Origin: Stenotrophomonas sp. BIO128-Bstrain
GTDB taxonomy: Bacteria; Pseudomonadota; Gammaproteobacteria; Xanthomonadales; Xanthomonadaceae
Reading direction: 5' to 3'
DNA length: 64,000 bases
Assembly: GCF_030128875.1 (NCBI RefSeq)
Contig: NZ_CP124620.1
Coordinates: forward strand, 1,674,001-1,738,000
The number at the start of each line of letters is the position of its first letter. The stretch's first letter is position 1. Positions 1 to 8,481 of the stretch are shown in pieces. The position numbers and the translations under genes were made by a program. The notes beneath the pieces were generated by a model. The model made no database searches. It was not told the DNA's origin and saw only the letters and a list, made by a program, of their open reading frames with translations.

Positions 1-420
1 GGCCGAGGTCTGGTTGAAGTTCTGCTGGCCGCTCAGCGGCAGGTTCGGCGAAACGCGCAGCGACAACACCGTCGCCGCGGACGGCTGGCTGGCACGCACG
101 ATCACCGGCTGCTGGCCGGGCACGGCATCGGAGGGAATCGCTACCTTGCCCTTGAAGTTGCCCTCGGCATCGACCACGTACGGGGTGGCATTGAGCACCG
201 TCTCGCCACGCAGCAGGGTGACCTGCTGGCCCGGCACGAACTGACGGCCGATCACCTCGGCATCGCTGCCCGGCACCACGTTCTGGCCGCGGCTGACCAC
301 TTCGCCGCGGAAGCCGTTGGCCGGGGCATCGAAGACAGGCTGCGCGAACAGCGACGGGCTGGCCAAGGACAGCGCGAGGGCCAGGGTGGCGACACGCGGG
401 AGGGATTTCAGGGTGTACAT
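1..420 (-). CDS. Secreted protein of unknown function, N-terminal part only
   Basis: The minus strand is open from an ATG at 420 to the window edge, 140 codons with no stop, so the gene is cut by the boundary and its 3' part is not visible. Residues 1-26 form a clear signal peptide: a basic start, a hydrophobic LALALSLA stretch and an SLFA cleavage region. The exported part that follows is rich in Gly, Val and Pro (GEVVSRGQNVVPGSDAEVIG), with short beta-like repeats that suggest an Ig-like or surface domain. I do not recognise the family. It is divergent from nothing nearby; the next gene to the right is also on the minus strand. Confidence 0.7.
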   Translation of the reverse strand, partial: MYTLKSLPRVATLALALSLASPSLFAQPVFDAPANGFRGEVVSRGQNVVPGSDAEVIGRQFVPGQQVTLLRGETVLNATPYVVDAEGNFKGKVAIPSDAVPGQQPVIVRASQPSAATVLSLRVSPNLPLSGQQNFNQTSA

Positions 421-541
421 CAGCAGACTCCTTCTGTTGGGGGCGCGCCGGTTGGCGCGTTGTCACAGTGCTTGCCTTGGCGTGGCCGCGGTCCGTTGCG
501 GCGGTGGCACAAGGCCACGGAACTGCCTGGGTATCGAAAAA

Positions 542-1549
542 TCAGGGCGCCGGCGCGGGCGTGCCGCTGCGATCGGCGATGCCGTACAGCTGGCTCAGCG
601 TGGCCTTGAGCGAGGCCGGCAGCATCGGCCCATGGCCAAGGCCGGGGAACTCGCGGTACTGCACCGTCAGGCCGGGCACTTCCGCCAACCGGCTGGCCAG
701 CTGCTGCGCGGCATCCGGGGTCGCGCCGCCGATGCGGCGCAGGTGCGCGACCACGCGCGGATTGGTCATGTCGCGCACACCGCGGTTGCCCGTGCGCTCG
801 TCACCGCCGAGCATCACCGTCACCTGCGCCGGCTGGCTCTGGTTGTTGGCGATGAACTGGCGTTCCATGTCGCCCAGCGGTGCGCCCTGGCTCCACCACA
901 GTGACGGGCTGGCCGACACGTAATGCTGGAAGGCGGCCGGCCGGGTATACAGCGTACTGACTACGAACAGACCGCCGAGCGAATGGCCCCACAGCGACTG
1001 CTGCTGCAGATCGATGCTCGCGCGGCGCTGCACTTCCGGCTTGATCCGGCGTTCGATCAGATCCAGAAACGCATATGCACCGCCACCGCTGGACTGCGAC
1101 GTGCCGTTCTCATCGTCGGCGGTGTCGATCCATGCGGTGTAATCGCGGGTACGGGCGGGCGAATCGATGCGCAGGTCGTTGTCGTAACCGATGAACACCA
1201 GCACCGGCGCGGCGTGCGCGGCCAGGTCGGCCAGCATGGCCTGGTCCAGCACCATCGCCGCGGCATTGCCATCCAGCATGTACAGCACCGGGGCGGGCGT
1301 AGCGGCCGCCTTGGCCGGGACACCGATGTTCACGCGCCAGCGTCGGGCCTTGTCGGGGCTGTCCAGCACGAAATGTTCAAAGCGATAGCTCTGCGCCGGC
1401 TGGTCCAGCACCGTCTCGCCAACCTTCTGTTCGGGATTGCGCTGCTGCGCCGCCGCGGGCGACAACGCGGCCATGCCGATGGCGGTGGCCACGCCCAGCG
1501 TGCGCAGCCACGGCGATACGGAAGAGATCAGGGAGGAAGAAACGATCAT
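542..1549 (-). CDS. Alpha/beta-hydrolase, IroE/Fes-like siderophore esterase (exported)
   Basis: A 335-aa alpha/beta hydrolase of the esterase-D type (PF00756 family), which includes the periplasmic siderophore esterase IroE. An N-terminal signal peptide (about residues 1-34, ending SPAAAQ) sends it to the periplasm. The nucleophile elbow GHSLGG is at about residues 188-193, and a C-terminal GLGHGP supplies the likely catalytic His. In this family the reaction is cleavage of ester bonds in catecholate siderophores or similar substrates. A good Fur-box-like sequence lies 45-64 bp upstream, which supports a role in iron acquisition. No siderophore biosynthesis or receptor gene is visible here, so the substrate is inferred. 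Confidence 0.8.
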   Translation of the reverse strand: MIVSSSLISSVSPWLRTLGVATAIGMAALSPAAAQQRNPEQKVGETVLDQPAQSYRFEHFVLDSPDKARRWRVNIGVPAKAAATPAPVLYMLDGNAAAMVLDQAMLADLAAHAAPVLVFIGYDNDLRIDSPARTRDYTAWIDTADDENGTSQSSGGGAYAFLDLIERRIKPEVQRRASIDLQQQSLWGHSLGGLFVVSTLYTRPAAFQHYVSASPSLWWSQGAPLGDMERQFIANNQSQPAQVTVMLGGDERTGNRGVRDMTNPRVVAHLRRIGGATPDAAQQLASRLAEVPGLTVQYREFPGLGHGPMLPASLKATLSQLYGIADRSGTPAPAP

Positions 1550-1593
1550 GACAACCCGAAGCGAGAGACAGTGCTATCCCGCCAGTGTAACTC

Positions 1594-1613
1594 AAATGAG
1601 AATGGGTATCACT
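1594..1613 (-). promoter_or_regulatory. Probable Fur box
   Basis: The sequence AAATGAGAATGGGTATCACT resembles the gammaproteobacterial Fur consensus (AATGAGAAT-type hexamer array, with GATA.C.ATTCTCATT on the other strand). It lies just upstream of the IroE-like esterase, where it would repress that gene under iron-replete conditions. This rests on motif reading only. Confidence 0.6.
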
Positions 1614-1658
1614 GACGTTGCGCTGAGCGCCCTGCCATCGCGCTCGCCATGCACGGGC

Positions 1659-2411
1659 TCAGCGCGCGCAATCGCCCGACGCCTTGCGCGCCGCGCCCAC
1701 CGTCGCACCGCCCTTGCCGGCGACGGACATCCAGCCCTTAAGCGGGAAGGTGTCCGGCAGCGACGCTGCCATCGGCGCCGAGCCGATCACCAGCTCCCGC
1801 CAGGTACCCACCGGCTCCAGTTCGGCCAGCCGCGCGGCCTGGTCGTCATCGGTACTGATTACGTCATCCGCCCCGGAGGGCGCCTTGGCGGTCGTCCCGG
1901 TCTTGGTGGCCCTGATCCGCAGATCGCCACTGGTCGCACTGGTCATCGCCACCGCGTAGTGCTCCTTGCCATAGGCCCACGGCGTTTCGTGCTGCACGCT
2001 GGCGGTCTGTCCTGCGGCAGGCAGTGCCAGCGCATCGCCCGCGGCCGCCTGCACCATCGCCATGCCGCCCATCACCGCCATGTACATCCCGTACGCACGC
2101 ATCTGCTTCTCTTCCTGCGTCTTCGCCTCGGGCGCGCCTGGCCAGTTCGCCTCCAGATTGAAATGCGCCTTGCCGTTGCACAGCGTCAGCACCACCGGTG
2201 TGCCCTCGCCTTCGCCCAGGCTGATCAGGCTGTCGCCGTTGCGGAACTGCTGCACATGGGCCAGCAACGACGCACCGCTCGGCGGCACCTGGTTCACCTC
2301 GATACGCGACGCCGCCTTGAGACGCTCGTTCAACGAGATCGTCGTGGCAGCAGCGGGCAGCGCTGCACCGATCGCGGCAGCAAGTACAAGCACAGGCAGG
2401 AAAACGCGCAT
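1659..2411 (-). CDS. Exported hypothetical protein
   Basis: A 250-aa protein that I do not recognise. The ATG at 2411 is chosen because it starts a proper signal peptide (MRVFLPVLVLAAAIGAALPAAA); an in-frame extension of 24 codons to 2483 has no such logic. The mature part contains an ALFN-poor, Ala/Gly-rich central stretch (AVMGGMAMVQAAAGDALALPAAG) that could be a buried hydrophobic segment, and single Cys residues near the middle and at the C-terminus that could form a disulfide. It is likely periplasmic. Its neighbours (an iron-linked esterase and a TetR gene) do not suggest a function. Confidence 0.7.
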   Translation of the reverse strand: MRVFLPVLVLAAAIGAALPAAATTISLNERLKAASRIEVNQVPPSGASLLAHVQQFRNGDSLISLGEGEGTPVVLTLCNGKAHFNLEANWPGAPEAKTQEEKQMRAYGMYMAVMGGMAMVQAAAGDALALPAAGQTASVQHETPWAYGKEHYAVAMTSATSGDLRIRATKTGTTAKAPSGADDVISTDDDQAARLAELEPVGTWRELVIGSAPMAASLPDTFPLKGWMSVAGKGGATVGAARKASGDCAR

Positions 2412-2495
2412 GGCATCCAGTCCAAGAGGGCGGGACATCATACGCGTCCGGCCATCGCTCACTCGCACGCCATGGCCCCGCACCGCGCAAAGCGC

Positions 2496-3104
2496 TCAGC
2501 TACGCGTCACCATCGCGGCGATCGTCGCCGCCAGCTCCTGCACGGCCTGCTGCGCGGTGATATCGCCCGTGGTGGCGGCATAGGAGAGCCCTTCGGCCGC
2601 GCCCAGCATGCCCCACAATCCCGCCTGGGCCAGCACGCCCGAGGGTGCGAACGGTGACAGCAGCGCGCGGCACTGCTCGAGAAACACGACGTCGTACTCG
2701 CGCTTGATCCGTGCCAGTTCGGGCGAACCGGCCAACGCCGCGATCACGCCGGGAATCTCACGCCCCTGCTTCATGACGCAGGCGACGTAGGCATCGGCAA
2801 TGACCTGCGCCTTCTCGGCGAGCGTCGGACCGCTGCCTGCAAAGCGTGCTTCCATCACCACACCCTGGCGCGCATCGAAATCCTGGTACAGCGCCGCGAG
2901 CAGACCGGCCCGCGTACCGAAATGGTCATACACCACCGGCTTGGTCACCCCGGCCTGCTCGGCCAGCCGCCCCAGGGTCAGCGCGTCGGTGCCTTCCTCG
3001 CGCACCAGCCGCCACGCTTCCTCCAGCAACTGGCGCAGGCGATCGTCGCGGGTCATGCGGCGGCGAGGCGCCACCGGAACGGCAGAGTCGAGCGGGCTTG
3101 ACAT
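2496..3104 (-). CDS. TetR/AcrR family transcriptional regulator
   Basis: A 202-aa TetR-type repressor. The N-terminal helix-turn-helix is clear (LTLGRLAEQAGVTKPVVYDHFGTRAGLLAALY, residues about 43-74) and is followed by an all-helical ligand-binding domain. The ATG at 3104 is preferred over 3155 because the extension would run into the promoter region. It is divergent from the flavodoxin-fold oxidoreductase gene starting at 3176, with only 71 bp between the two, which contain a direct repeat. That layout fits a repressor controlling itself and its neighbour, with derepression by an electrophile or quinone-like compound. The ligand is unknown. Confidence 0.88.
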   Translation of the reverse strand: MSSPLDSAVPVAPRRRMTRDDRLRQLLEEAWRLVREEGTDALTLGRLAEQAGVTKPVVYDHFGTRAGLLAALYQDFDARQGVVMEARFAGSGPTLAEKAQVIADAYVACVMKQGREIPGVIAALAGSPELARIKREYDVVFLEQCRALLSPFAPSGVLAQAGLWGMLGAAEGLSYAATTGDITAQQAVQELAATIAAMVTRS

Positions 3105-3118
3105 CGCTATATACCAAT

Positions 3119-3142
3119 CGTAACTTACAATTCGTAACTTAC
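3119..3142. promoter_or_regulatory. Direct-repeat operator candidate between TetR gene and oxidoreductase gene
   Basis: The decamer CGTAACTTAC occurs at 3119-3128 and again at 3133-3142, a 14-bp period, in the 71-bp divergent intergenic region. The region is AT-rich compared with its surroundings. It is a plausible binding site for the adjacent TetR protein and overlaps where both promoters must lie. Confidence 0.5.
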
Positions 3143-3175
3143 CGAAAGTATACAACCTCCTCCCCTTGGACGCCC

Positions 3176-3769
3176 ATGCACACCCTGATCGTCACCTCCC
3201 ACCCCCATCCCGACGCCCTGACCCAGGCCGTCGCCCGCCGCATCGCGGACGGTCTATCCACCGCCCCCGGCGCGACCGTGGAACTGGCCGACCTCCATGC
3301 CGAGGGCTTCGACCCCCGCTACACCCGGCACGACCTGGACGGCCACCACCGCCTGAGCGCGTTCCCGGCCGATGTACTGGCCGAACAGGCCCGCCTGGAC
3401 CGCGCCGACGCACTCGTGCTGGTGTTTCCCGTTTACTGGTGGAGCATGCCGGCGCTGATGAAGGGCTGGATCGACCGCGTCTTCACGGGCGGCTGGGCCT
3501 ATGACGACAGCAGCGGCCAGGGCGTGCTCAAGAAACTGGGGCACCTGTCCGTCCATCTGGTCGGCCTGGGGGGCGCCGATGCGCGCACCTGGCACAAGCG
3601 CGGCTACACCGAGGCTATGAAGACCCAGATCGACACCGGCATCTTCGATTACTGCGGCGCGCCGGTGCTCTCGTCCACGCTGCTGCTGGAGACCGACACG
3701 GGTGATGCTCAGGCCCACCTGCACAGTGCGTTCGCGCTCGGCGAGCGGATCGCGACGGCAGCGCGGTGA
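3176..3769 (+). CDS. NAD(P)H:quinone oxidoreductase, flavodoxin-2 fold
   Basis: A 197-aa protein of the flavodoxin-2 family (DT-diaphorase, MdaB and KefF relatives). It begins LIVTSHPHPDALTQA, the FMN phosphate-binding loop region, and contains the family hallmark LVFPVYWWSMPALMKGWIDRVF (about residues 82-103). Enzymes of this family reduce quinones and related electrophiles by two-electron hydride transfer from NAD(P)H through FMN in the cytoplasm. The start at 3176 places the conserved first strand at the N-terminus; longer in-frame reading would cross the TetR gene. It is divergent from the TetR regulator, which probably controls it. Confidence 0.88.
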   Translation: MHTLIVTSHPHPDALTQAVARRIADGLSTAPGATVELADLHAEGFDPRYTRHDLDGHHRLSAFPADVLAEQARLDRADALVLVFPVYWWSMPALMKGWIDRVFTGGWAYDDSSGQGVLKKLGHLSVHLVGLGGADARTWHKRGYTEAMKTQIDTGIFDYCGAPVLSSTLLLETDTGDAQAHLHSAFALGERIATAAR

Positions 3770-3954
3770 GCGGAGAAGACAGCACGCGATGCGACGAGGC
3801 TGAAGCACCGACACGAGCATGACGCGCCGCACGCTTCATGAATCGCGACAGCACCCCGCGCATCAACTGTGACGTGCGGCAGGCGCCGGCGACCGCCGGC
3901 GCTTTACTCTCCGGCGACCGCCTCGCCCCGCACGCCACCTTCGCCGGACCCTGC

Positions 3955-6117
3955 ATGAAGTACTTCCTTGTTCTGTTGCTGTTGCTGCCCGCAACGCAAA
4001 GCCACGCCCTGACCTTGACCAACCCGGCGTGGCGCGTCGAGATCGATTCTGCAACGCTGGCGGTGACCGCCACCCAGGCCGACGGCACCACCACCCGCAT
4101 CTCTTCGGCGGGCGACGCCGGCACGGTGTCGGCGCTGAAGCAGACCGCCGCTACCGGTCGATGGCGATGGGGCGATGCAACGCAGGTACGGGCCGAACTG
4201 GTCGGCGATACGCTGCAGATGCACTTCAACCGGACCACCGAGGGCAGCGTGCACTGGCCGCGACTGCCCGCCGGTCCGCACGCCCTGTTGCTGCCGCTGC
4301 ACGAGGGCTACTACCTTCCCGCCGATGACGCCGTCTGGCGGGATGAACTGCTTGATGCCTACGGCGAGATCAACACCACCGAAGACCTTACCCTGCCCGT
4401 GATCGGCCTGGCGTGGCCGGATCGCGTGCTGTCGATCCTGTTCGCGACACCGTTCAACAACACCGTTCACTTCAGCGCCGATGGGCCAGGCGTCGCGGTC
4501 GCCGCCGAGCACCACTTCAATGCGCTCAACGTGTCTGAGCCGTATACCGTCATCGTCAGCCTGGATGCGCCGGATTGGCTGGCGCCGGCCAAACGTTACC
4601 GGGCGTGGTTGCAGGCGCAGGGCGGCTTCGTGCCGCTGAAGGACAAACTCGCCGGATTGCCGGACGGTGAGAAGCTGATCGGTGCCAGCCACCTGTATCT
4701 GTGGGGTGACCGCCTGCTGGTGGAACAGGACGTGCGCGACTGGGCGACGCTGAAGGCGCTGCTGCCACGCGCGTGGATCCAGAAGGATGACGAGGCGTTG
4801 GAGGCGTTGGCGGCCGCACACAGCGGCCCCTATGTGCAACAGGTGTTGGTGGCCGCGATCAATGCCGCGCTGGCGGAACAGTTTCCCGGTGACACCGCCC
4901 AGGCCATGCAGCAACGCCGGCACCAGCTGGATGCCACGCTGGGCACGGCGCTGCAGCCCGAGGCGTTGCGGGGCGACAGCGCGTCGCCGCGGATGATCCG
5001 CGCCCTGCAGGCCGCGGGCCTGCCGCGCCTGTGGCTGGGACTGCCGGACTGGACGGCGGGCTGGGCGAGCCCGGGCGGCGTGGAAGCAGGCGTACAGGCC
5101 GGCTACCTGGTGGCGCCGTACGATTCCTATGACACCGCCCTGCCCGACGGCAACGACAATCCGTCCTGGCTGTCGGCCCAGCTCGGGCAGGACGCGTTCG
5201 AGCGCTGCGGAATCATGAAACCCGATGGCCAGCGGATCAAAGGGTTCCAGGGCAGCGGGGTGTATACCAACGCAGCCTGTATCCGGCCATTGATGGAACG
5301 TCGGGTGCGGGACCTGCGCGCCACCACGCCCTACAACAGCTGGTTCCTGGATGTCGCAGCGACCGGCATGCTGTTCGATGACAGCGACCCGGCCAAGCCC
5401 ACCCCGCAGGCGCAGGATGCGGCCAACCGCAACGCGGCCCTCGCCTGGCTGGCCGATACCCAGGCACTGGTGGTCGGCTCGGAAGTCGGCTCGGCCGTGG
5501 TCAACCGGCATATCGTCTTCGCGCACGGCGCGCAGACCGCCGGGTTTGGCTGGCGCGATCCGCAGATGCGCCGCGAGCGCGACTCGCCGTACTACCTCGG
5601 GGCGTGGGCGCCGGAGCACCAGCCTGCCTTCTTCTTCAAACAGAGCCGGCTCAAGCCCCGCTACCAGCAGCTCTATTTCAACCCGGCCCGTCGCCTGCCC
5701 TTGCTGCAGGCGGCCTTCCACGACAGCGTGGTCAGCACCCATCACTGGACCCTGGACAGCCTCAAGTTCCGCGAGAGCCGCAGCACCACCGAGCTGCTGC
5801 AGCAGCTGTACAACGTACCACCCCTGCTTAACCTCAGCGTGGCGACCGCCCCGTCACGGATCGCCTACCTGCGCCAGCTGGACGCGTTCTTCCGTCCCGT
5901 GCATGAGCACTTGTTCGACCAGGCACTGACCGACTTCCGCTGGCGCGATGCCGCCGGGCAGGTGCAGCAGACCACATTTGCCGATGGCAGCGTGATCGTG
6001 GCGAATTTCTCCGATCAACCACGACAGGTGGATGGCCGTCCGCTTCCGGCGCGCAGCGCGACCGCCCGCCTGGCAGACGGCCGTACGCTGGAGTTCATTT
6101 CGCCGGCGGGGCCGTAG
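3955..6117 (+). CDS. Probable secreted glycoside hydrolase, family uncertain
   Basis: A 720-aa exported protein. The ATG at 3955 opens a textbook signal peptide (MKYFLVLLLLLPATQSHA); the in-frame upstream codons are not needed. The N-terminal third is beta-rich (LTLTNPAWRVEIDS onwards). A central region reads like a TIM-barrel, with aromatic and acidic motifs such as LWLGLPDW, NSWFLDVAATGM and GWRDPQMRRERDSPYY, and a small beta domain closes the C-terminus (ANFSDQPRQVDGRPLP). This architecture suggests an enzyme acting on an extracellular glycan, perhaps related to GH101/DUF5696-type proteins, but I cannot fix the family or the catalytic residues. It is a stand-alone gene with no transporter or polysaccharide-utilisation genes beside it. 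Confidence 0.6.
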   Translation: MKYFLVLLLLLPATQSHALTLTNPAWRVEIDSATLAVTATQADGTTTRISSAGDAGTVSALKQTAATGRWRWGDATQVRAELVGDTLQMHFNRTTEGSVHWPRLPAGPHALLLPLHEGYYLPADDAVWRDELLDAYGEINTTEDLTLPVIGLAWPDRVLSILFATPFNNTVHFSADGPGVAVAAEHHFNALNVSEPYTVIVSLDAPDWLAPAKRYRAWLQAQGGFVPLKDKLAGLPDGEKLIGASHLYLWGDRLLVEQDVRDWATLKALLPRAWIQKDDEALEALAAAHSGPYVQQVLVAAINAALAEQFPGDTAQAMQQRRHQLDATLGTALQPEALRGDSASPRMIRALQAAGLPRLWLGLPDWTAGWASPGGVEAGVQAGYLVAPYDSYDTALPDGNDNPSWLSAQLGQDAFERCGIMKPDGQRIKGFQGSGVYTNAACIRPLMERRVRDLRATTPYNSWFLDVAATGMLFDDSDPAKPTPQAQDAANRNAALAWLADTQALVVGSEVGSAVVNRHIVFAHGAQTAGFGWRDPQMRRERDSPYYLGAWAPEHQPAFFFKQSRLKPRYQQLYFNPARRLPLLQAAFHDSVVSTHHWTLDSLKFRESRSTTELLQQLYNVPPLLNLSVATAPSRIAYLRQLDAFFRPVHEHLFDQALTDFRWRDAAGQVQQTTFADGSVIVANFSDQPRQVDGRPLPARSATARLADGRTLEFISPAGP

Positions 6118-6139
6118 GCCGGCACGCCACCAGACCTCT

Positions 6140-6174
6140 GCGCCCGCGGACCTGCATCCTCCGGACGCGGGCGC
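6140..6174. terminator. Convergent-gene hairpin
   Basis: A 9-bp GC-only stem (GCGCCCGCG with CGCGGGCGC) around a 17-nt loop lies in the 87-bp gap between two convergent genes. There is no T-run, so it may be a weak bidirectional terminator or simply an RNA 3'-end stabiliser. Confidence 0.4.
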
Positions 6175-6204
6175 GCCCACCGCTCCGGTGAGCGCGCCAA
6201 GGCG

Positions 6205-7650
6205 TCACTCCTTCGCCGCTTCCGCCTTCCACGCAGCGACCTTGGCCCTGGTCTGCGTCAACAGCGCATCCAGCGCCGTGCGGTCATAGCCCTGGCCGCG
6301 CAGCACGACGTACTGGATGCCGCGCGTGGCCTCGATATCCTCCAGTGGATTGCGCTCCAGCAACACCAGGTCGGCCGCCTTGCCGGGCGCCACCGCACCG
6401 TAACGATCCAGGGTGCCGAACCAGGCCGGCCCCGCGCGCGTGGCCGCGGACAGGGCCTGCGCCGGGGTCAGCCCTTCCTTGACGAACAGCGACAGCTCGT
6501 CATGCAGGCCGATACCGGGATAGTTGAACGAGTTGAGGAAGCCCGCATCGGTACCGGCCATGATCGTCACGCCGGCCTGCTGAAGCATCGGCAGCACCGC
6601 AGCGACCTGGTGGTACTCCTGGTGCCGCGCGTCGATCTGCGCCGGGGTCGCCTTCGACGCGCGCTCGACGCGCCAGGCGTAGGTGGCCTGCAGCTTCGGG
6701 CCGATGTAGGCCAGGTAGGGATCGTTGCGATGGTCGTCCTGGTCCAGGAAGTCCAGAATGCGCCCGCCATTGAGGGTCGGCGTCACGAACACGCCCTTGG
6801 CCGCGAAACCGCGATAGGCGGCCATGGCGGTGTCACGGTCGAAGCCCGCATCCAAGCGCGCGTTCGCCTGCGCGCGATCGATGCGCTTGGCGCCGAAGTC
6901 CGCGGCGATCGCGGCTTCATCCTTGACGCCCGCCTTGTAGGCGTAGTCCAGGTGTTCGATCGAGCTGATGCCCGCATCGACCGCCTGCTGCACGGTCAAT
7001 GCCATCGGAATATGCCCGGATGCACGCAGACCGTTGGCGCGTGCACCGCGCACGGCCGCCAGGAACAGGTCCGGGGTCAGGGTGCTGTCGGTGATCTTGA
7101 CGAAGTCGACGCGGTCGCGCTTCAAGCGCACGAACGCCGCATCCAGGTCCGCCTGCGAGCCGACTTCGATGGTGCCCTTCCAGACCGGCTTGATGCCTTC
7201 GATCTTGGCACCGGAGGTGAACAACTGCGGGCCGGCTAACCGGCCGCTGGCGATCTCGCCGCGCCACTGCAGCACCTGGTCGGGCAGATCGCCGGAAGCG
7301 TCGCGGATGGTGGTGATGCCATGGGCGATGTACAGCGGCAGCAGCGCCTTGTTCTCCTCAATGAGCTCCGGGCCGCCCCCGAAATGCACGTGCATGTCCC
7401 ACAGGCCCGGGATCAGATAGTGCCCCTTGCCGTTGACCTCCTCGCGGGCCTTCCACGCCTTGCGCATCGCGCGATCACTGCCCATCGCCACGATGTCCTG
7501 GCCGCGTACCACGACGGTCTGGTCCGGCACGGTGGAGGCATGCTCCACATCGACCACGGTCGCATGCCGGATCATCAGGTCGGCCTGCTCGGCCGCGAAT
7601 GCGGAAGGGGCCAGTGCAAGCAGCACCGGAAGGGCAAGACGCAGGGACAT
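6205..7650 (-). CDS. Exported amidohydrolase (imidazolonepropionase-like)
   Basis: A 481-aa metal-dependent amidohydrolase with a signal peptide (MSLRLALPVLLALAPSAFA). The start at 7650 is chosen for that leader. The metal-binding landmarks of the superfamily are all visible: DMHVHF after the first strand, a Lys in FVKITDS that could be the carbamylated bridge, SGHIPM and IEHLDYA for the two later His ligands, and GTDAGF with the final Asp. Related exported enzymes hydrolyse cyclic imides or cleave C-terminal residues of dipeptides; the actual substrate cannot be read from sequence. It is monocistronic and convergent with the glycoside hydrolase gene. Confidence 0.83.
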   Translation of the reverse strand: MSLRLALPVLLALAPSAFAAEQADLMIRHATVVDVEHASTVPDQTVVVRGQDIVAMGSDRAMRKAWKAREEVNGKGHYLIPGLWDMHVHFGGGPELIEENKALLPLYIAHGITTIRDASGDLPDQVLQWRGEIASGRLAGPQLFTSGAKIEGIKPVWKGTIEVGSQADLDAAFVRLKRDRVDFVKITDSTLTPDLFLAAVRGARANGLRASGHIPMALTVQQAVDAGISSIEHLDYAYKAGVKDEAAIAADFGAKRIDRAQANARLDAGFDRDTAMAAYRGFAAKGVFVTPTLNGGRILDFLDQDDHRNDPYLAYIGPKLQATYAWRVERASKATPAQIDARHQEYHQVAAVLPMLQQAGVTIMAGTDAGFLNSFNYPGIGLHDELSLFVKEGLTPAQALSAATRAGPAWFGTLDRYGAVAPGKAADLVLLERNPLEDIEATRGIQYVVLRGQGYDRTALDALLTQTRAKVAAWKAEAAKE

Positions 7651-7761
7651 GGGCAGTGCACCGGAAAATGGAGAACCGGGCCACCTTACGGTCGGGCCCG
7701 GTCCATTCACCAGTTAAATTTTGGAATGCGCGTCATGCACATTCCAGATGAGCATGCTGCT

Positions 7762-8367
7762 TCACATCTCGCCCTGCATCGCCGGCCGTGCCTGCAGCTG
7801 CGCCAGCCACGCCGCCACGGCCGGGTGCGCGTCCACGGCAGCGCCCACGAAGGTCCCGTAGCCGACCACCTGGCCCACCACGAGATCCGCCAGCGAGTAG
7901 GCCTCACCCAACATCCATGGCTGCTGCGACAGGCGCGCCTCCAGCACGTCCAGCAGTTCATTGGCCGCGCGGATGCCGGCTGCGGCATGGTCGGCATGGC
8001 GCAGCGCATCGTCCGTGGTGGCCAGCCACACACGCCCGATCACCGCGCCATAGGTGACATATGCCCACGTGCACCACGACATCGCCTCCAGCCGCGCCGG
8101 TGTGCCGTCCTGCGGCCAGAGCCCCTTGGCCACGCCGTAGTGCTCGCCCAGCCACAGGTGGATCGCCAGGGCTTCGAACATCGGCGTGCCATCCACCACC
8201 AGGCACGGCACCTTGCCGTTGGGATTGATGGCCAGGTAGTCGGCCGTGCGCTGCTCGCCGGCGCGGATGTCGATCCTGACCCGCTCATGAGGGACGGCCA
8301 GTTCGGCCAGGGCGCAGGCGATCGGGGTGGCGCTGGACATCGGGTGCCAATAGAAGACGAGGGACAT
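7762..8367 (-). CDS. Glutathione S-transferase family protein
   Basis: A 201-aa cytosolic glutathione transferase. The N-terminal thioredoxin-like domain shows the family pattern: FYWHPMSSATPIACALAEL with a Ser-rich glutathione-activating site, NPNGKVPCLVVDG with the cis-Pro, and FEALAIHLWL. The helical C-terminal domain contains SLADLVVGQ, the N-capping box motif. The ATG at 8367 follows AAGGAGTTCC, a strong ribosome-binding site. It is divergent from the WYL regulator at 8482, with 114 bp between them, so that regulator may control it. The usual role is conjugation of glutathione to electrophiles; the substrate is unknown. Confidence 0.88.
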   Translation of the reverse strand: MSLVFYWHPMSSATPIACALAELAVPHERVRIDIRAGEQRTADYLAINPNGKVPCLVVDGTPMFEALAIHLWLGEHYGVAKGLWPQDGTPARLEAMSWCTWAYVTYGAVIGRVWLATTDDALRHADHAAAGIRAANELLDVLEARLSQQPWMLGEAYSLADLVVGQVVGYGTFVGAAVDAHPAVAAWLAQLQARPAMQGEM

Positions 8368-8481
8368 CTGGAACTCCTTGAGGGTGGTCAGGGGTGCGAC
8401 CAAAGCGGTCCTGCACCGTGGCCTCAAGGCTAGCTACCCTTGCGGACAGAACCCGCCCGCAATGGCTGCTACGCTTTCCTG

